Below are positions 23,401-35,499 of a stretch of 64,000 bases of DNA, piece after piece. The position numbers were made by a program, and so were the translations under genes. The stretch is from Datisca glomerata (Eukaryota > Streptophyta > Magnoliopsida > Cucurbitales > Datiscaceae), in contig QANY01011362.1 in assembly GCA_003255025.1 (NCBI GenBank), forward strand, positions 7,130-71,129. Reading direction: 5' to 3'. The notes below the pieces were generated by a model. The model was not told where the DNA came from, ran no database searches, and was given only the letters and a program-made list of their open reading frames with translations. How positions within the stretch are numbered: the stretch's first letter is position 1; each line of letters begins with the position of its first letter.

Positions 23401-24249
23401 TCAGATTTTGGCTTGATGAAGTTTTTTCTTGGTTTGGAGGTTAGACAAGTAGAGACGGGTATTTTTGTATCACATGAGACATATGCAAAAGAGATTTTGA
23501 AGAAGTACAAGATGAAAAATTACAACCCGGTATCAACACCAATGGAACCAGGTGTAAAACTCTCGAAGTTCGATGGAGGAGAACGTGTCGATGCGAGTAG
23601 ATACCGGAGTTTGGTAGGAAGCCTTCGCTATCTCACATGCACAAGGCCGGATCTTTCATTAAGTATCGGTATTATAAGTCGGTTCATGGAGGAGCCGATT
23701 TATTCACATTGGAAGGCGGTGAAGCGAATCCTATGGTACATCCAAGGAATGGTGTCACTCGGGTTATTCTACTCGAAAGCAGAAGATTACAAGTTGGTTG
23801 GCTACTCCGACAGCGATTGGTGCAGAGACATAGACGATCGGAAAAGTACATCGGGATATGTGTTCTTTATGGGAGATACTGCATTTACTTGGTTTTCAAA
23901 GAAGCAACCGATCGTGACGCTCTCGACGTGTGAAGCTGAATATGTGGCAGCATCTTGGTGTGTATGTCATGCGATATGGCTTAAAAATTTGTTGAGCAAG
24001 ATGGAGCTAAAGAAACTAGCTGCAACCATGATTCAAGTTGACAACAAATCAGCACTTGAGTTGGCAAAGAATCCAGTGAACCATGAAAGAAGCAAACACA
24101 TTGACGTTCGTTTTCACTTTATCTGAGATCATGTGAAGGAAGGAAGTGTGGAATTGGTGCATGTGGCAAGTCAGGATCAAGTTGCGGATATCTTCACAAA
24201 ACCGCTACCGAAAATACTTCTCGACAAATGCAAGAAAAGATTGGCATGA
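20447..24249 (+). pseudogene. Copia element 3 gag-pol polyprotein (broken)
   Basis: The start at 20447 (MANVTGQMPLPRL) is chosen because it follows the primer site; an upstream ATG in the same frame lies inside the LTR. Gag covers 20447-21124. A TGA at 21125 (CGA to TGA would fit) precedes an RG-rich stretch and two CCHC knuckles, CYKCYKYVHYAKDC and CYNCANVGHFAKHC. Protease is intact at its motif (WYLDSGASNHMCG near 21500). Further damage: a TAG at 21602, frameshifts near 21870, 22105-22200 and 22470 in integrase (SDRGG, NGVAERKN visible), and a deletion at about 22917 that removes the start of RT. From there RT and RNase H are open to 24126 with LYVDDLIF, KSTSGYVF and VDNKSALELA, then TGA. 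The RT catalytic motifs survive but no complete protein can be made from this copy. Confidence 0.93.
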
Positions 24250-24274
24250 CGGATGGTAGAAGCATTTAAGTTTG

Positions 24275-24285
24275 TAGGGGAGTTT
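24275..24285 (+). other. Polypurine tract of copia element 3
   Basis: TAGGGGAGTTT lies immediately before TGTTGAATAA of the 3' LTR. Confidence 0.7.
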
Positions 24286-24533
24286 TGTTGAATAAACATT
24301 AAATGTTATTTTTTAGTGGGTTTTTTCAATTTAGAAGTTAGTGGAAACATAAAAGGTCAAGAGTCTTTGTAGATGAAAAGTTTGTAGATGAAAGGCCAAG
24401 GGGTGATAGATTTAATTATTTTTCAGTTTTTTTGCAAGAGTAGAGTCTATATAAAGGCCTTGTTGATTTCATTTGAAAACATAACTTAGAGGAATACAAA
24501 AGTTAAATATTTCAAATGAGTTTTTAGTTTACA
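24286..24533 (+). mobile_element. Copia element 3, 3' LTR (248 bp)
   Basis: TGTTGAATAA to TTTACA, matching the 5' LTR, followed by target duplication AGATC. Confidence 0.95.
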
Positions 24534-24779
24534 AGATCTGATCTAGAAGTAGAAGAGAGGAGAAAACAATGGTGAGTAAGAAGTTGAAGAACTTGTATGA
24601 ACATCAGAACTTTCTGTATTCAGTTTACGTGCACAGTTTAGTTTCAATAAATCATCATATGTCCTTTGATGTCATTCAAATATAACTCATCTGATAGTAT
24701 AGAGTATGTAATTCTCACAAGTGTGTCTTTCATGCAATTTGAGCCTTAAGACACGGAACATTACTAACAGTAATGTATG
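24534..24779. other. Host sequence after copia element 3
   Basis: Continues the frame interrupted at 20178 for about 45 bp (ending AATGGTGAGTAA). The rest is AT-rich without recognisable content. Confidence 0.3.
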
Positions 24780-26110
24780 GAGCTGCTTAGCAGCGCCGTA
24801 GGACCTAAGGCGTAGAGCCGCGTCGTCGCCCACGCTGTGATGCGGCATTGCTCACTCTGTGATTCGACGCTGCCCACGCCCACGTAGCGCAGTGGCTTTG
24901 AGCCGCGCATCAGCAGTTCCTGTATGAGCCAGAGTTGCTACACACCTACGTGGTGCCGCGACGCTTACCAGCGAATCCTCGTGATCTGAAAATTTTCAGA
25001 TCATCTTTAATGGTGAAAACACCCAAATTGGACAAAATTTCCCCATAAATTCATGCAAAACTAAATTATTAAACTCATACATCTTATGATTCTACCCTGA
25101 GTCCAAAAAAGGGCAAAATATTAATCATACCAAATTTATGAATGAGAATTCAAAAAAAATCGTGAACCCAAGTATACATTGTGGCATGAAAACCAATCTG
25201 ATAACACTCACTAATGTTAGTCATATATCTTTATGAGATAGCTTTTGTTATAGCTTTTGATGAAAACAAAGTATTGAAGTTAACAATAAATCTAATCAAG
25301 TATATATGCACATACTTAAAAATTACCACAAGACATGTAGACTGAAAATCATTAAGATATTTATACTTGCAACTTTCTAAAATTATCTTCTTCTCTTTAT
25401 TCTCTTTTTTTTCTTGTTATTATTTTTCGTACTTAATTTATGTACTTTCAATTTTCATAATTTATTTATTTACCATATTTATATTATTGCATTTATTCTT
25501 ACTTTCATGATTTTATCTATTACTTATTTATTTATTTTTTCGAGTATTAAACTCATGAAAACTTGAATTTCATTCTTGAACATTCATTTTTCACTTAAGT
25601 GTGAAATTTTTTAATTGAACATGATCAACCGATTCACTCCTCTATTAGGATGCCATATCAATCTTACAGTTAGATATGAATTCATAAATAAATATAGGAT
25701 ATCTCATGTCAAATTATGAAGAAATACAGTTGAACAAGAATACATGAATCCACAGTGACGAATCGCGATGGGTAAGCGGCCTTCCACAGTCAACACTTTA
25801 GTGCTCAATAGGTTATCTCTCTAAGATGAGAAAGAGGAGAAGAACAAAAAATGTGAATGATTTTTTACCTCAGGACCCTAACCCTATAATGTTCTTTATA
25901 TATTAGGTCAATTAGAATCTCATCCATTCTAATTTGACTAGTAGTTTGTACACATTACAAAGTCCATACTCATTAGATATACTAGATAGCCCGTAATATA
26001 TAATTGTTAACTAAATATATGCTAGCTCGTGATAGGAAATGACGTTTCCTAATAGGTAATGCATGTAAAATGCATCTTTCAAGATTTTGATACAAACAAT
26101 TGTATCAATA
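24780..26110 (-). mobile_element. Probable LTR retroelement remnant on the minus strand
   Basis: Read on the minus strand, 26110 down to 25205 looks like an LTR. There is a TATA-like AATATATAAAG (around 25900), then a pyrimidine-rich transcribed part. Near 25204-25191 comes TGTTATCAGATTGG, which resembles a decayed TGGTATCAGA primer site. Leader-like sequence follows, then a GC-rich block (24780-24980). No partner LTR or coding sequence is present, so this is inference from layout only. Confidence 0.4.
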
Positions 26111-27639
26111 GGAAAAATAGAAAAATGTGGGCAGGGGCAGGCCTGACAGGTATCGAGGCTGTAGGTGAAACTATTCTCAATTTTCTTACTTCTTAGAATA
26201 AATATATTAATTTAAAATAAAATTCTAATGCTTTTAAAATTTATTTATTCTTAAAATATAAACTTAGTTGAATTAATATTAATGATTTTAATACTTATAG
26301 TGATTAATGCCATGAGAAAATCATGTTTTAGAAAAATGTCAAGTATTAAATAGTTCTAGTAAGTTAACATTATTTAATGATTCTAATATTACTTATTTAA
26401 AAGAGAAAAAAAAATTCACAATATTAAAGAGGATTATCATTAGAATAAAAACTGGAAGTGTTAAAAATAGAAACATGTACGGGTCATGCTAATAAAAAAG
26501 TTGAAAAAATTAACAAATGAGTAGATAACTCTTTTATTAACTTATATGTAAGAATGATATTCATATGTATATATGCAAAAATTAGCATTTTTAAGTTTAG
26601 GAAGTTTAAATTAGTTATGAAGTTACTATTTTACTATTTCGTTTATTTTGTAACCACAAAGAGTAACTTCCCATCAATTTTGTTTTTCTTATGTTTGTTT
26701 ATGGTATTTTTCTAAATTCTATTAAAACTTATTCAACTTGCTAAAAATTTCTCCAATCCATAATAAATCTGCGGAAATCATTGAAAATTCATTTCATGTT
26801 ATTGGTTTAGTTTACAAGTTATTTTCCGCAATCTGAAATAGGTAAATATATTGTTTAATTAGAAGGGGATAGTTCGAATTTATTTCTTTATACTCATCTA
26901 CAAAAATGGTTTGCTATAAAACTGAAGATGATATCTATTTTTTAGTCAACGTCCGACAAATATAGGAGAAATGGAAAATATGATACATTAGAATATAACA
27001 TAATGTAGCATAACAATAAGTACAGAATCTATTCACAACAAGTAAACTATTTGTTTACCTATTGATGAGATATGCAATTGAATGAGCAAGAGGCATGGGG
27101 ATCTTCAATTCCATTTTACTTTTTTCACAAAATAAAAATGAAACAGAAATGGAGATCTCACACAATAGATAGAGAGAGAGAGATAGATAGATAGAAAGAA
27201 AGGGAGAGAGAGCGAGTATGCGACGCACGAAAAAAAAGTAGAGTTTTTTTTGTATAATGTGTTTTAAAGGAAATTGTTTAAGAGAAATAAATAAAAATAG
27301 CATAAACAAATATAAGAAAAAAATAAAAATGAGTTATAATAAAGGACTTTATACACATCTAGCAACTATTTAGAATCTTAATACAAAAACTAGCTTCATA
27401 ATCATCAAAACTAGCCAAATTTAGGGGCTCACTAACTAAAACTACATATCTTCCTATTATACCCATTTACTATCTTTGACAATTAAAAACATTAGAAACT
27501 CCGATAATTCATAAATGCTGTAATCTTTTTGAAAATTTTCCTAAAATCCCCCTCCCTTCCTCCCTCCCTCTCTCTCATTATATATATATATGATATACAT
27601 AGGTACACTTGTGTGTGTGTATATTGTCATTCTTTCTTA
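26111..27639. other. AT-rich intergenic DNA with microsatellites
   Basis: No gene recognised. A GA/GATA-rich microsatellite lies at 27165-27216, a CT-rich run followed by (TA)n at 27550-27592, and a short (TG)n at 27610-27620. Confidence 0.5.
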
Positions 27640-27930
27640 AACTCTTGAAAAATTCAATAAAATAAGAGAACAGATAAGAAAATTACATTTCAAGAACTTT
27701 AATAAGAAATAAAAAAACATTAAGTACGAAGAAGAATGAAAGGATTCAAACTCTGAAATAATAAAAGAATAAAATCTTTTAAAAATAAAAAATTTAATTA
27801 AGAAACATTAGTCCATTTAACTAGGAGAACCTAATAAACCCTTATCCATCCTGATAATGATCTTGAAAAATCAGTTGTCAACATATAAGATGATGACAAC
27901 TTCCTTCAAACCCTTAATCACATGTTAGCT
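27640..27930 (+). pseudogene. Endogenous caulimovirid fragment A (coat-protein C-terminal region)
   Basis: This block is the reverse complement, with many substitutions, of 28315-28610. Both derive from the same part of a pararetrovirus polyprotein, downstream of the coat protein and before the protease. Here it runs plus. It is too short and too broken to code. Its identity depends on the matching segment in fragment B. Confidence 0.7.
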
Positions 27931-30565
27931 ATTGAGAAAGGCTAAATATTACTGGTTTATCCATAGGATAAGTGATGATTCCATCATGTACTGTTATAAA
28001 AAGATACAACAGAGAAATGAATGGTAATCCTGAGAGAATTTTATCCGTAATATTTTTTACTAAGACAAATTATGTCTTAAAACATACATTGTAGTAACAA
28101 ATATTGACTTTGAAGATTTCATAATTGATATGTATGCGAGCATCATTGGCAGAAGTCAAAGATTCTCTTATCTTTTTGAAGTACTTGGTAGGAATAAACT
28201 CTTCCTGCATATAATTTAAATCAGCTCCTGAGTCAATAAGAGATATAGAGGTGAAATCAAAGTCTTGGATACTAGTTATGACCAATATGTGCCGATTTTT
28301 ACGTTTGATGTGATTGAGGGTTGGGTTTGAAGTAAGTTGTCATCATCTTGCATGTTGACAACAGGTTCTTCAAGATCATTATTGGAATGAATAGGGGTTT
28401 TACTAGGTTCTCCTAGTTCACTGGACTCATGTTTCTTAATTAAATTTTCTATTTTTAAAATATTTAATTCTTTTGTTATTTTAGAGTTTGAATCCTTTAA
28501 TTCTTTTATTTCATTTTTAATATTATTTTATTTCTTGTTGAAGTTCTTGAAGAGTAATTTCATTATTTGTTCTCTTATTTTTATTAAACTTTTTAATGGT
28601 TTGGGAAATGATAACAATATTATTATTAGACTTAGTATCATCTTTCTTTTGGATCACATTTCTAAGTCTTTCAATGTAATCTTGTTTTAACTTATGATTC
28701 CCAATTCTACTAATTAAATCTAGTAAAAGATTTGTTGTTCCTCATTTTTAGTTAAAACATTAATGAATTTCTGACAGTAGTTATCCTTGCATCTCATAGA
28801 GATGTTAGGAGAATCACTATCAGAACTTGAAGATTTCAAATGTAAGAATTAGTGGAATCAAAATCTTCTAAATCTTCCATTACTAGTTTCATAGTAATCT
28901 ATGAATTCTAAAATTAAGAATAAATCTTATTTTTCTTCATCAGGAGTTTTTAATTGGTTAATTTTATTTTTGACTTGAGATGTATTGGAAAAATGATCAT
29001 TTTGACCACACTTAAAAATTTGATTTTACTTTTATCAAAAAATCGTTTATTGAGTTTTCTTTTAGGATGATTTTTATCCTTAGAGAAATATTTGTCAAAA
29101 TTTGTATTTCTTTGTTTGTGAAATCTCCTCCTATAGGATTGTTCTCCTATGATTAAAGTCTAGGTGATAAGTTTTCCTATGTTTTTTAGAAGGAGCGATA
29201 GCAGAAATTTATATTGTTCACAAAAATTGCCTAAATCATATTTGGCAGTTTTCTTCTCTTTTTGAATTTGTTTATTGACTTTCATATCAATACACAACTT
29301 TAATCCTTCCTTTTGTATTGTTGTGATGATGGTACCATAAGTAAGACTATTATAGTCCATGTTTCCCAAGTCATCACTAAGGGCGGTTCTAATTTTATGG
29401 GCAAATAAATTAGATAAGCCATTTATAAATTTTTCTTTCCAGAATGGTAGATTACTATCTTCCCTACCCATAACTTTGGACAAAAAAATATTTTTGTACT
29501 AGTCAAAATCACTTAAGGTAGGACATCTAAGATTGGTCAATTGATAATGAATACGCGAAGTAATTTTACTTGGTGTCTCAATGAAGTGTTCAATTATTAT
29601 GGAAAAGAGTCTATTAATAGCATCAGGAATTGTTTCCTCATCATCACCAAGAATTGGGTTTCCTTCGGTATCAATCTTAATTGTCCTAAGAATAGCATTT
29701 TTGGATTCTTGGGTGAAATATTTTTCCCACCAGGAATAAAACATTCCTATAAATCTTGTGGCTAAGAGTTTTATTACCTCAGTATAAGGTAAATTATGGT
29801 CGGTGATGTAGCTATTGGAAACCATAGCCATGCGTTGTAACTTATTGAGGACTTCTTGTTCTGAAAGCCCATCAATAATCGATTCATATAATTTTTCAGC
29901 AGATACAGAAAATTGATTAACTAAAAAAGACTCAGTAATTTGAATATCTGGAGGAATGAGCCTTTTATGCCACTTTCTCTGAAGCTTATTAATCTCAAGA
30001 TTTTTTAATGTTTCTTCTACATTGTGGCAGAGATTCATAGGCAAAATCGAACCTATGGCTATCAAAATCAGAATCATGGTCTTGGTTAATCACCTTAACA
30101 GAAGATGTCTAAGTAGACTTAATTTTAAGTTCTTGAAGCATTTGATCAATCTTATTAGAAATCTTAAAGATTTATTAAAATAGTGTCTTTCAGGGGATTG
30201 ACAGAACTAGGTACATGAAGATTATCAACATTATTCTCAATTTTATCTAATAATTTTCTTATTATTATTAAACTTTAGTTAGTGTAATTAAGTTGTTCAA
30301 CAATCTTTTTATTATGATCGTCCTTATTAGAAATCTTAAAAGGAGAGACAGTAACTAAAGAATTTTTATGATTAATAATGATTTTTTCAGGTGGGTGATT
30401 ACTAAGAGCTACTCAACTGGAATCTTAATTCTTTGACCCATTTAGTTTTAGAGATGAATTTAATATTTTTTCATAAATAGCTTCGATATAATGAAGGATA
30501 AATATATCAGTCCTAAATTTTGGCATAAATGAATTCCATTCAACAAGGATAATTTTTCTTTGATC
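27931..30565 (-). pseudogene. Endogenous caulimovirid fragment B (coat protein to protease)
   Basis: On the minus strand the order is as in a plant pararetrovirus polyprotein. Coat-protein-like sequence covers ~30565-29160 (longest open parts 30077-29499 and 29483-29160). A degenerate zinc knuckle lies near 29010, where only part of the CCHC pattern (KCGQNDHF) is left. A Glu/Lys-rich coiled stretch follows, then an aspartic protease with DSGAD at about 28230. Stops and frameshifts are frequent. Members of Caulimoviridae replicate by reverse transcription and do not need integration, so such copies are relics. The protease box also resembles fragment C's, which confirms the family link. Confidence 0.75.
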
Positions 30566-30574
30566 TATTTATAG

Positions 30575-33440
30575 GTTTCTCTAAACCTATTACACGTATT
30601 AAGGTTGAATTGGGCCACTCGCCCTATCCTAAAATTAGCAAACCCTTTTGTACAGACCCCACTAATAATTAATGAGCTCATTGACCAAAATCCATAAACT
30701 AAACAAACTCATTTAAATTCTTCTAAGGAGTTCAAGCCCATTTCCTCCAAGGGAAATTCAAAATCCACAAAACCCAAATCCAAGCTCAAGCAAAAATTAA
30801 TCCAAGAAATGATTCTTCTTTTAGAAGATAATAATAATTCTGACTTGCAATCCTCTGTAGAGTCAAGTCATTCAATTAAACCAAATACCTAAAAATCTCA
30901 ATCCACCAAAAAGGCTGCCCTTCAACAATTGAAGACCCAAACTTTAAAAAGGGCTGTGTCTTATCACAACAGGCTTATGATGCATTCTATGAATCAAAAA
31001 TCCATTTGAAGACATCAATATCAGTAATGATGAATGAATGAATGAAAAAATTTAAAAAAAAAAAAAGAAGAAAGAAAGAAGATTTTTTTCATGGCAGAAT
31101 CGCCATACCTTCAAATCAATGGTTGAATACGTAAAATAGAGGAATTTATCCTTAGCAAAATGTTAAAACTCTAACAATAAAAAATAGACATTTCAAGAAA
31201 TTATAAGATGAAGCAAATTTCAATATATCAAGAAAGTCCAAGTTGGAGTAGACTTTAACCTCTCCAGATCAACCTTCTCAGATCTCACCAGATCAGACAA
31301 ACGAAAATAATTCGTATATATTCCTTTTAAACCAGGTCACCTTCCAGAAATGGTATACAAAGATTACCTTAGTAATCAAACCTGATTTTCTCATTACTGA
31401 AGCCATTGTCTTAGTAGATAGTGGTGCAGATATGAACTGCATTCATGAAGGATTAATCCCGCTAAAATATTTTCATAAAACCACTCAATCTCTCACAAGC
31501 GTCAGTGGGAATTCTATGAGAATTCAGTACAAAATACCATAAGCGTTTATCTGCAAACAGGGAGTTTGCATACCTGCTTCATTTGTGCTCATTAAGAATA
31601 TGACACAAAGCATTATCTTAGGCAATCCTTTCCTCAATTCAATTATGCCTATTACCAGAATTGATACCTCTGGTATCCATACAGTTATTCATACTATTGA
31701 CATTACTTTTGAATTCATCACCAAACCATATATTAAGGAAGTAGATATTATCAGACATCTGATTGATAATAAGACAAATCAGATTAATTTATTACAAAAA
31801 GAAATACACCTTTTGACAATTGACCAACGTATTCAATAACCCGCAATACAAAAGAAAATTCACACTATTCTTGATAAATTCCAATCTGACACTTGTAGTG
31901 AATCCCTAATGCCTTTTGGGTAGGGATAGAAAGAAACACATTATCTCCTTACCATATCATCCAGACTTCAATGAGAAAAATATTCCTACCAAATCTAGAC
32001 CCAGCCAAATGAAAAAGGAATATTTAGAACTCTACAAAACTGACATTGAATCTCTGTTAGCAAAGAAATTAAATAGACCTAGTAAATCTCCTTAGAGTTG
32101 TACTGGTTTCTATGTAAATAAAAATGCTGAGATAGAAAGAGGATCACCTAGATTAGCGATCAATTATAAACCATTAAACGATGCATTACAATGGATTAGA
32201 TATCACAACCCGAATAAAAAAGATTTACTTGATAGACTTTATGATTCTGTGATCTTTTCAAAATTTGATCTGAAATCAGGATTTTGGCAAATCCAAATAG
32301 CTGAAGCAGACAGGTATAAAACTTCTTTTACAGTACCTTTTGGCCATTTTGAATGGAATGTGTTACCATTTGGTGTCAAAAATGGTCCATCTGAATTCCA
32401 GCATATCATGAATGATATTTTAAATGCTTACACTGCATTTATTATCTGTTACATTGATGATGTCTTAATCTTCTCATCATTCATAGACCAGCATTTTAAA
32501 CATCTTAATATTCTTAAGAATGTGATTATCTGAAATGGTTTAGTATTATCTGCTACTAAAATGAAATTATTCCAAACAACAGTTAGATTCTTAGGCCATA
32601 ACGTTTCTAATGGCACTATTATTTCCATTAACCGTAGTATAGATTTTGCATCTAAATTTTCAGATGAAATTAAAGATAAAACACAATTACAAAGATTCTT
32701 AGGAAGTCTGAACTATATCCGTGACTTTTATCCCCAACTAGCTCAGGATACTGCTCTGTTGAATAAGAGACTTCAAAAAAAACCTATACATTGGACATCA
32801 GATCTTACATTAGCAGTTAAGAATATTAAAGCTAAAATTAAATAATTACAATGTCTAGCTCTACCACACCCAACATGGCATAAAATTGTAGAAACTGGTG
32901 CCTCTAACCTAGGTTATGGAGATATTCTAAAACAGATAAATCCCCAAACTCATAAAGAAGATTTATTAAGATTCACCTCTGTTACTTGGAAAGGACCAAC
33001 AAAAAATTATCCGACAATTAAACAAGAATGTTTAGCAATTGTGAAATGTGTATTAAAATTTCAAGATGATCTGTTGAATCAACATTTTATTATCCGTGTT
33101 GACTGCTCTGCTGCAAAACAGATTTTCAAAAAAGATGTACAAAATCTTGCATCGAAACAAATATTAGCATCATGACAGAGTATTTTATCTGTATTTGATT
33201 TTGATATTGAATATATTAAAGGTGAACAAAATTCTCTTCCTGAGTTTCTAACCCGTGAGTATTTACAGGGAACAAAATCCAATGATGAATAACCGAGGAA
33301 GAGGCCGCAGCTCTCGTGGGGGCGGACGTGGCAGAACAAATCTACAATATCCGAATGATGGGATTTTCTGGCCATCAGAATTCCCCAGTGTACAAGAGGC
33401 TACTCGCAAGAGTACGAAAGAAGTCTTCTTGACATCAGAA
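30575..33440 (+). pseudogene. Endogenous caulimovirid fragment C (protease, RT, RNase H, start of next ORF)
   Basis: Plus-strand relic. 30575-31330 holds heavily broken sequence that may be the movement-protein end. The aspartic protease lies at 31390-31840 (VDSGADMNC box). RT follows at ~32100-32850 with FDLKSGFWQI, PFGHFEW and the catalytic YIDD near 32450. RNase H covers ~32860-33290 and ends in a LTRE motif. The arrangement protease-RT-RNase H without an integrase, together with the PFGH.EW.. box, separates it from Ty3/gypsy. An Arg/Gly-rich ORF start overlaps the pol end (33255-33443). At least five stop codons or frameshifts are visible; the locus cannot make a working polyprotein. Genus (for example Florendovirus) is not settled. 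Confidence 0.82.
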
Positions 33441-33639
33441 TAGTATATTATTAACCGAATATCTGATGAACTAATCCTCATAATTGAACCGAATGATGAA
33501 AAATGGATGGAAGATCATGGGAGATAAAAACCCGTTATCTATCCACACAACAATATCCAACCAGATTTAAACACTATAGATACATTTTTGAAGCTATAGT
33601 AGTTCAATCTAGGAGCATGGAAATCAGACATACACAGAT

Positions 33640-34318
33640 AATCATGTCAGGTCATATTCTGGTTGTACTGTCAATGACATTCGATACCATAATATAGATA
33701 GTGATCATCACCGAACAACCCAAAATAGTGGCTTAGTAGTTCCAGGAGAACATGATGGAGAAGAGACTGAATTTTTTGGTAGGTTAAAAGAAGTGATTGA
33801 GATACAGTATGTACGAGAAAGAAAAGTTATATTATTTAGATGTGAATGGTTTGACACAAATACAAAAAGAAACAGAGTGAAAAGAGATATTGGTTTCACT
33901 TGCGTAAATGTGAGCCAAACTTGGTATGAAAATCAGCATTTTATTCTCGCATCACAAGCACAACAAATCTTTTATGTTGATGATTGCAAATTTGTAGTCA
34001 ATTGGAAAGTGGTGCAAAAGGCTCAACATAGACATTTATGGGATGTTCCTAAGATAGAACCAGAGATAGAACAAGATGAAGTCATAGGGCCTACTGAAAT
34101 AACTTTGCCAGCTATCGATCTAGATGAGTCAGAAACAATACAATTTTTGCAGGCATGATGTGGAACCTTCTTAAATAGATGCAAATGTTATTGGAGTGGG
34201 AGATATAAATATTGAAGATATTGATTTTATTGATGACGATGACAATGAAGATGACACTTTAGTTAATTATGATGATGATTCAGGTGATATTATACTAAGT
34301 GATGATGATATAGATTGA
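33640..34318 (+). pseudogene. CACTA 1 transposase C-terminal region (DUF4216-type)
   Basis: Reads RTTQNSGLVVPGEH, then FFGRLKEVIEIQY, VILFRCEWFDT, GFTCVNVSQTWYENQHF, QAQQIFYVDD, WKVVQKAQHRHLWDVP. This is the domain that typically closes plant CACTA TNPD proteins. The main frame stops at 34156. One base shift away, an acidic Asp-rich tail (DIDFIDDDDNEDDTLV, typical of these proteins) continues to TGA 34316-34318, so a single frameshift separates body and tail. The catalytic part is absent. Confidence 0.85.
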
Positions 34319-35499
34319 ATTTTAAAGTAACGGTGAGCCTGTTAGCGTAAAATATTCATTCATTTCTTTTTAAATTTGCTTTAATTTATTTTGTAAGCAA
34401 TAACTTGTTTATGATCTTCTTTCATGCCACTTATCTTTATATAAGTTAATAATGTCTCCCGGAAGAAATACACCTATTCCAAATTTAGATACTGTTGTAG
34501 GATCTTCTACTGAAGAATATGGTTCTTATTCAGGTATATACACTTTGTAATAGTTCTTATTATAATGGTTTCTTATTCTTTGATTTTTTGTAGGGGTTTC
34601 ATCTTCTTCAGGGAGTTCTAGAAGGTTTCGCGGGCCAACAAGAAGGATTGAGTTGGAGAGGTTAGTGAGCTAGTTTGGAAAATTACCAATCGATACTCCT
34701 CCTCCCAGTGTTTTTAGACCTGTTGGAAAGTGGACCGTCCAATTCAACCTTCAGATTGGTGCCCTCGTACGACAATTCATACCACTTCAATATGAGGGTT
34801 GGTCCAATGTACTTGAAGAATTCCTGGCAGTTATAATTGATAGGCTGCAGGTAATAATGATACATCTATTTACTTTTTTATTTTCTTTATTGCGTGACTG
34901 ATACTAAAAGAGTATTGTAGGTCTATTTTACTTTTGAACCAACCAATAATGCTATGATCGATTGGATTAAATTTGAAGCAACGAACACATACAAGGGATA
35001 CAAGTACACATTGCATAGGCATTATAATAAAATTCAAAGATCTAATAGTAGCACAACGACTTCCTTATAAGGGTGTATCACAGGATGATTGGAATTGGCT
35101 ATGCACAGTTTGTGAGCAGGAGAAATTTGAGGTAATTCCTATTATCAAAGCTTATTTATTACATTTTGGTTATTTGACTAATTATTTCAATCATAAAACT
35201 CATTTATTATATAGGCATGCTCAAAAACCAATTCTCAAAGCCGGCAAAACCTTCCATACAATCGGAGGGAGTGTATCTTTTTTTTATCATCGATTTTGTC
35301 AGGTGAATCAAAATATTGTTTCACTACTCTTAATAATGTTTAGTATAGAATAATTAATGACTCAACTTTTGTTGCATTTTGGATAGGAATCTTCAATTGG
35401 GGTAGCACCTACTCGAATTGAAATGTTTTACAACACGCATTTCACTGCTACAAAAGGTTGGCAGAATGATACGGCTCACAAAAGATATGTGAGTAACCC

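Larger units (their letters stand above)
20179..24533 (+). mobile_element. Copia element 3, full length (4355 bp), target duplication AGATC
   Basis: All structural parts are present: 5' LTR 20179-20429, primer site 20433-20444, gag-pol 20447-24249, purine tract 24275-24285 and 3' LTR 24286-24533. AGATC precedes (20174-20178) and follows (24534-24538) the element exactly. The LTRs differ by about nine substitutions and a small length change by eye, so this is the youngest LTR element in the window. Confidence 0.95.

Noticed and set aside
31330..33290. Ty3/gypsy origin for the RT at 32249-32845
   Set aside because: No integrase or LTRs; the protease-RT-RNase H order with the PFGH.EW box and the overlapping downstream ORF fit Caulimoviridae better.
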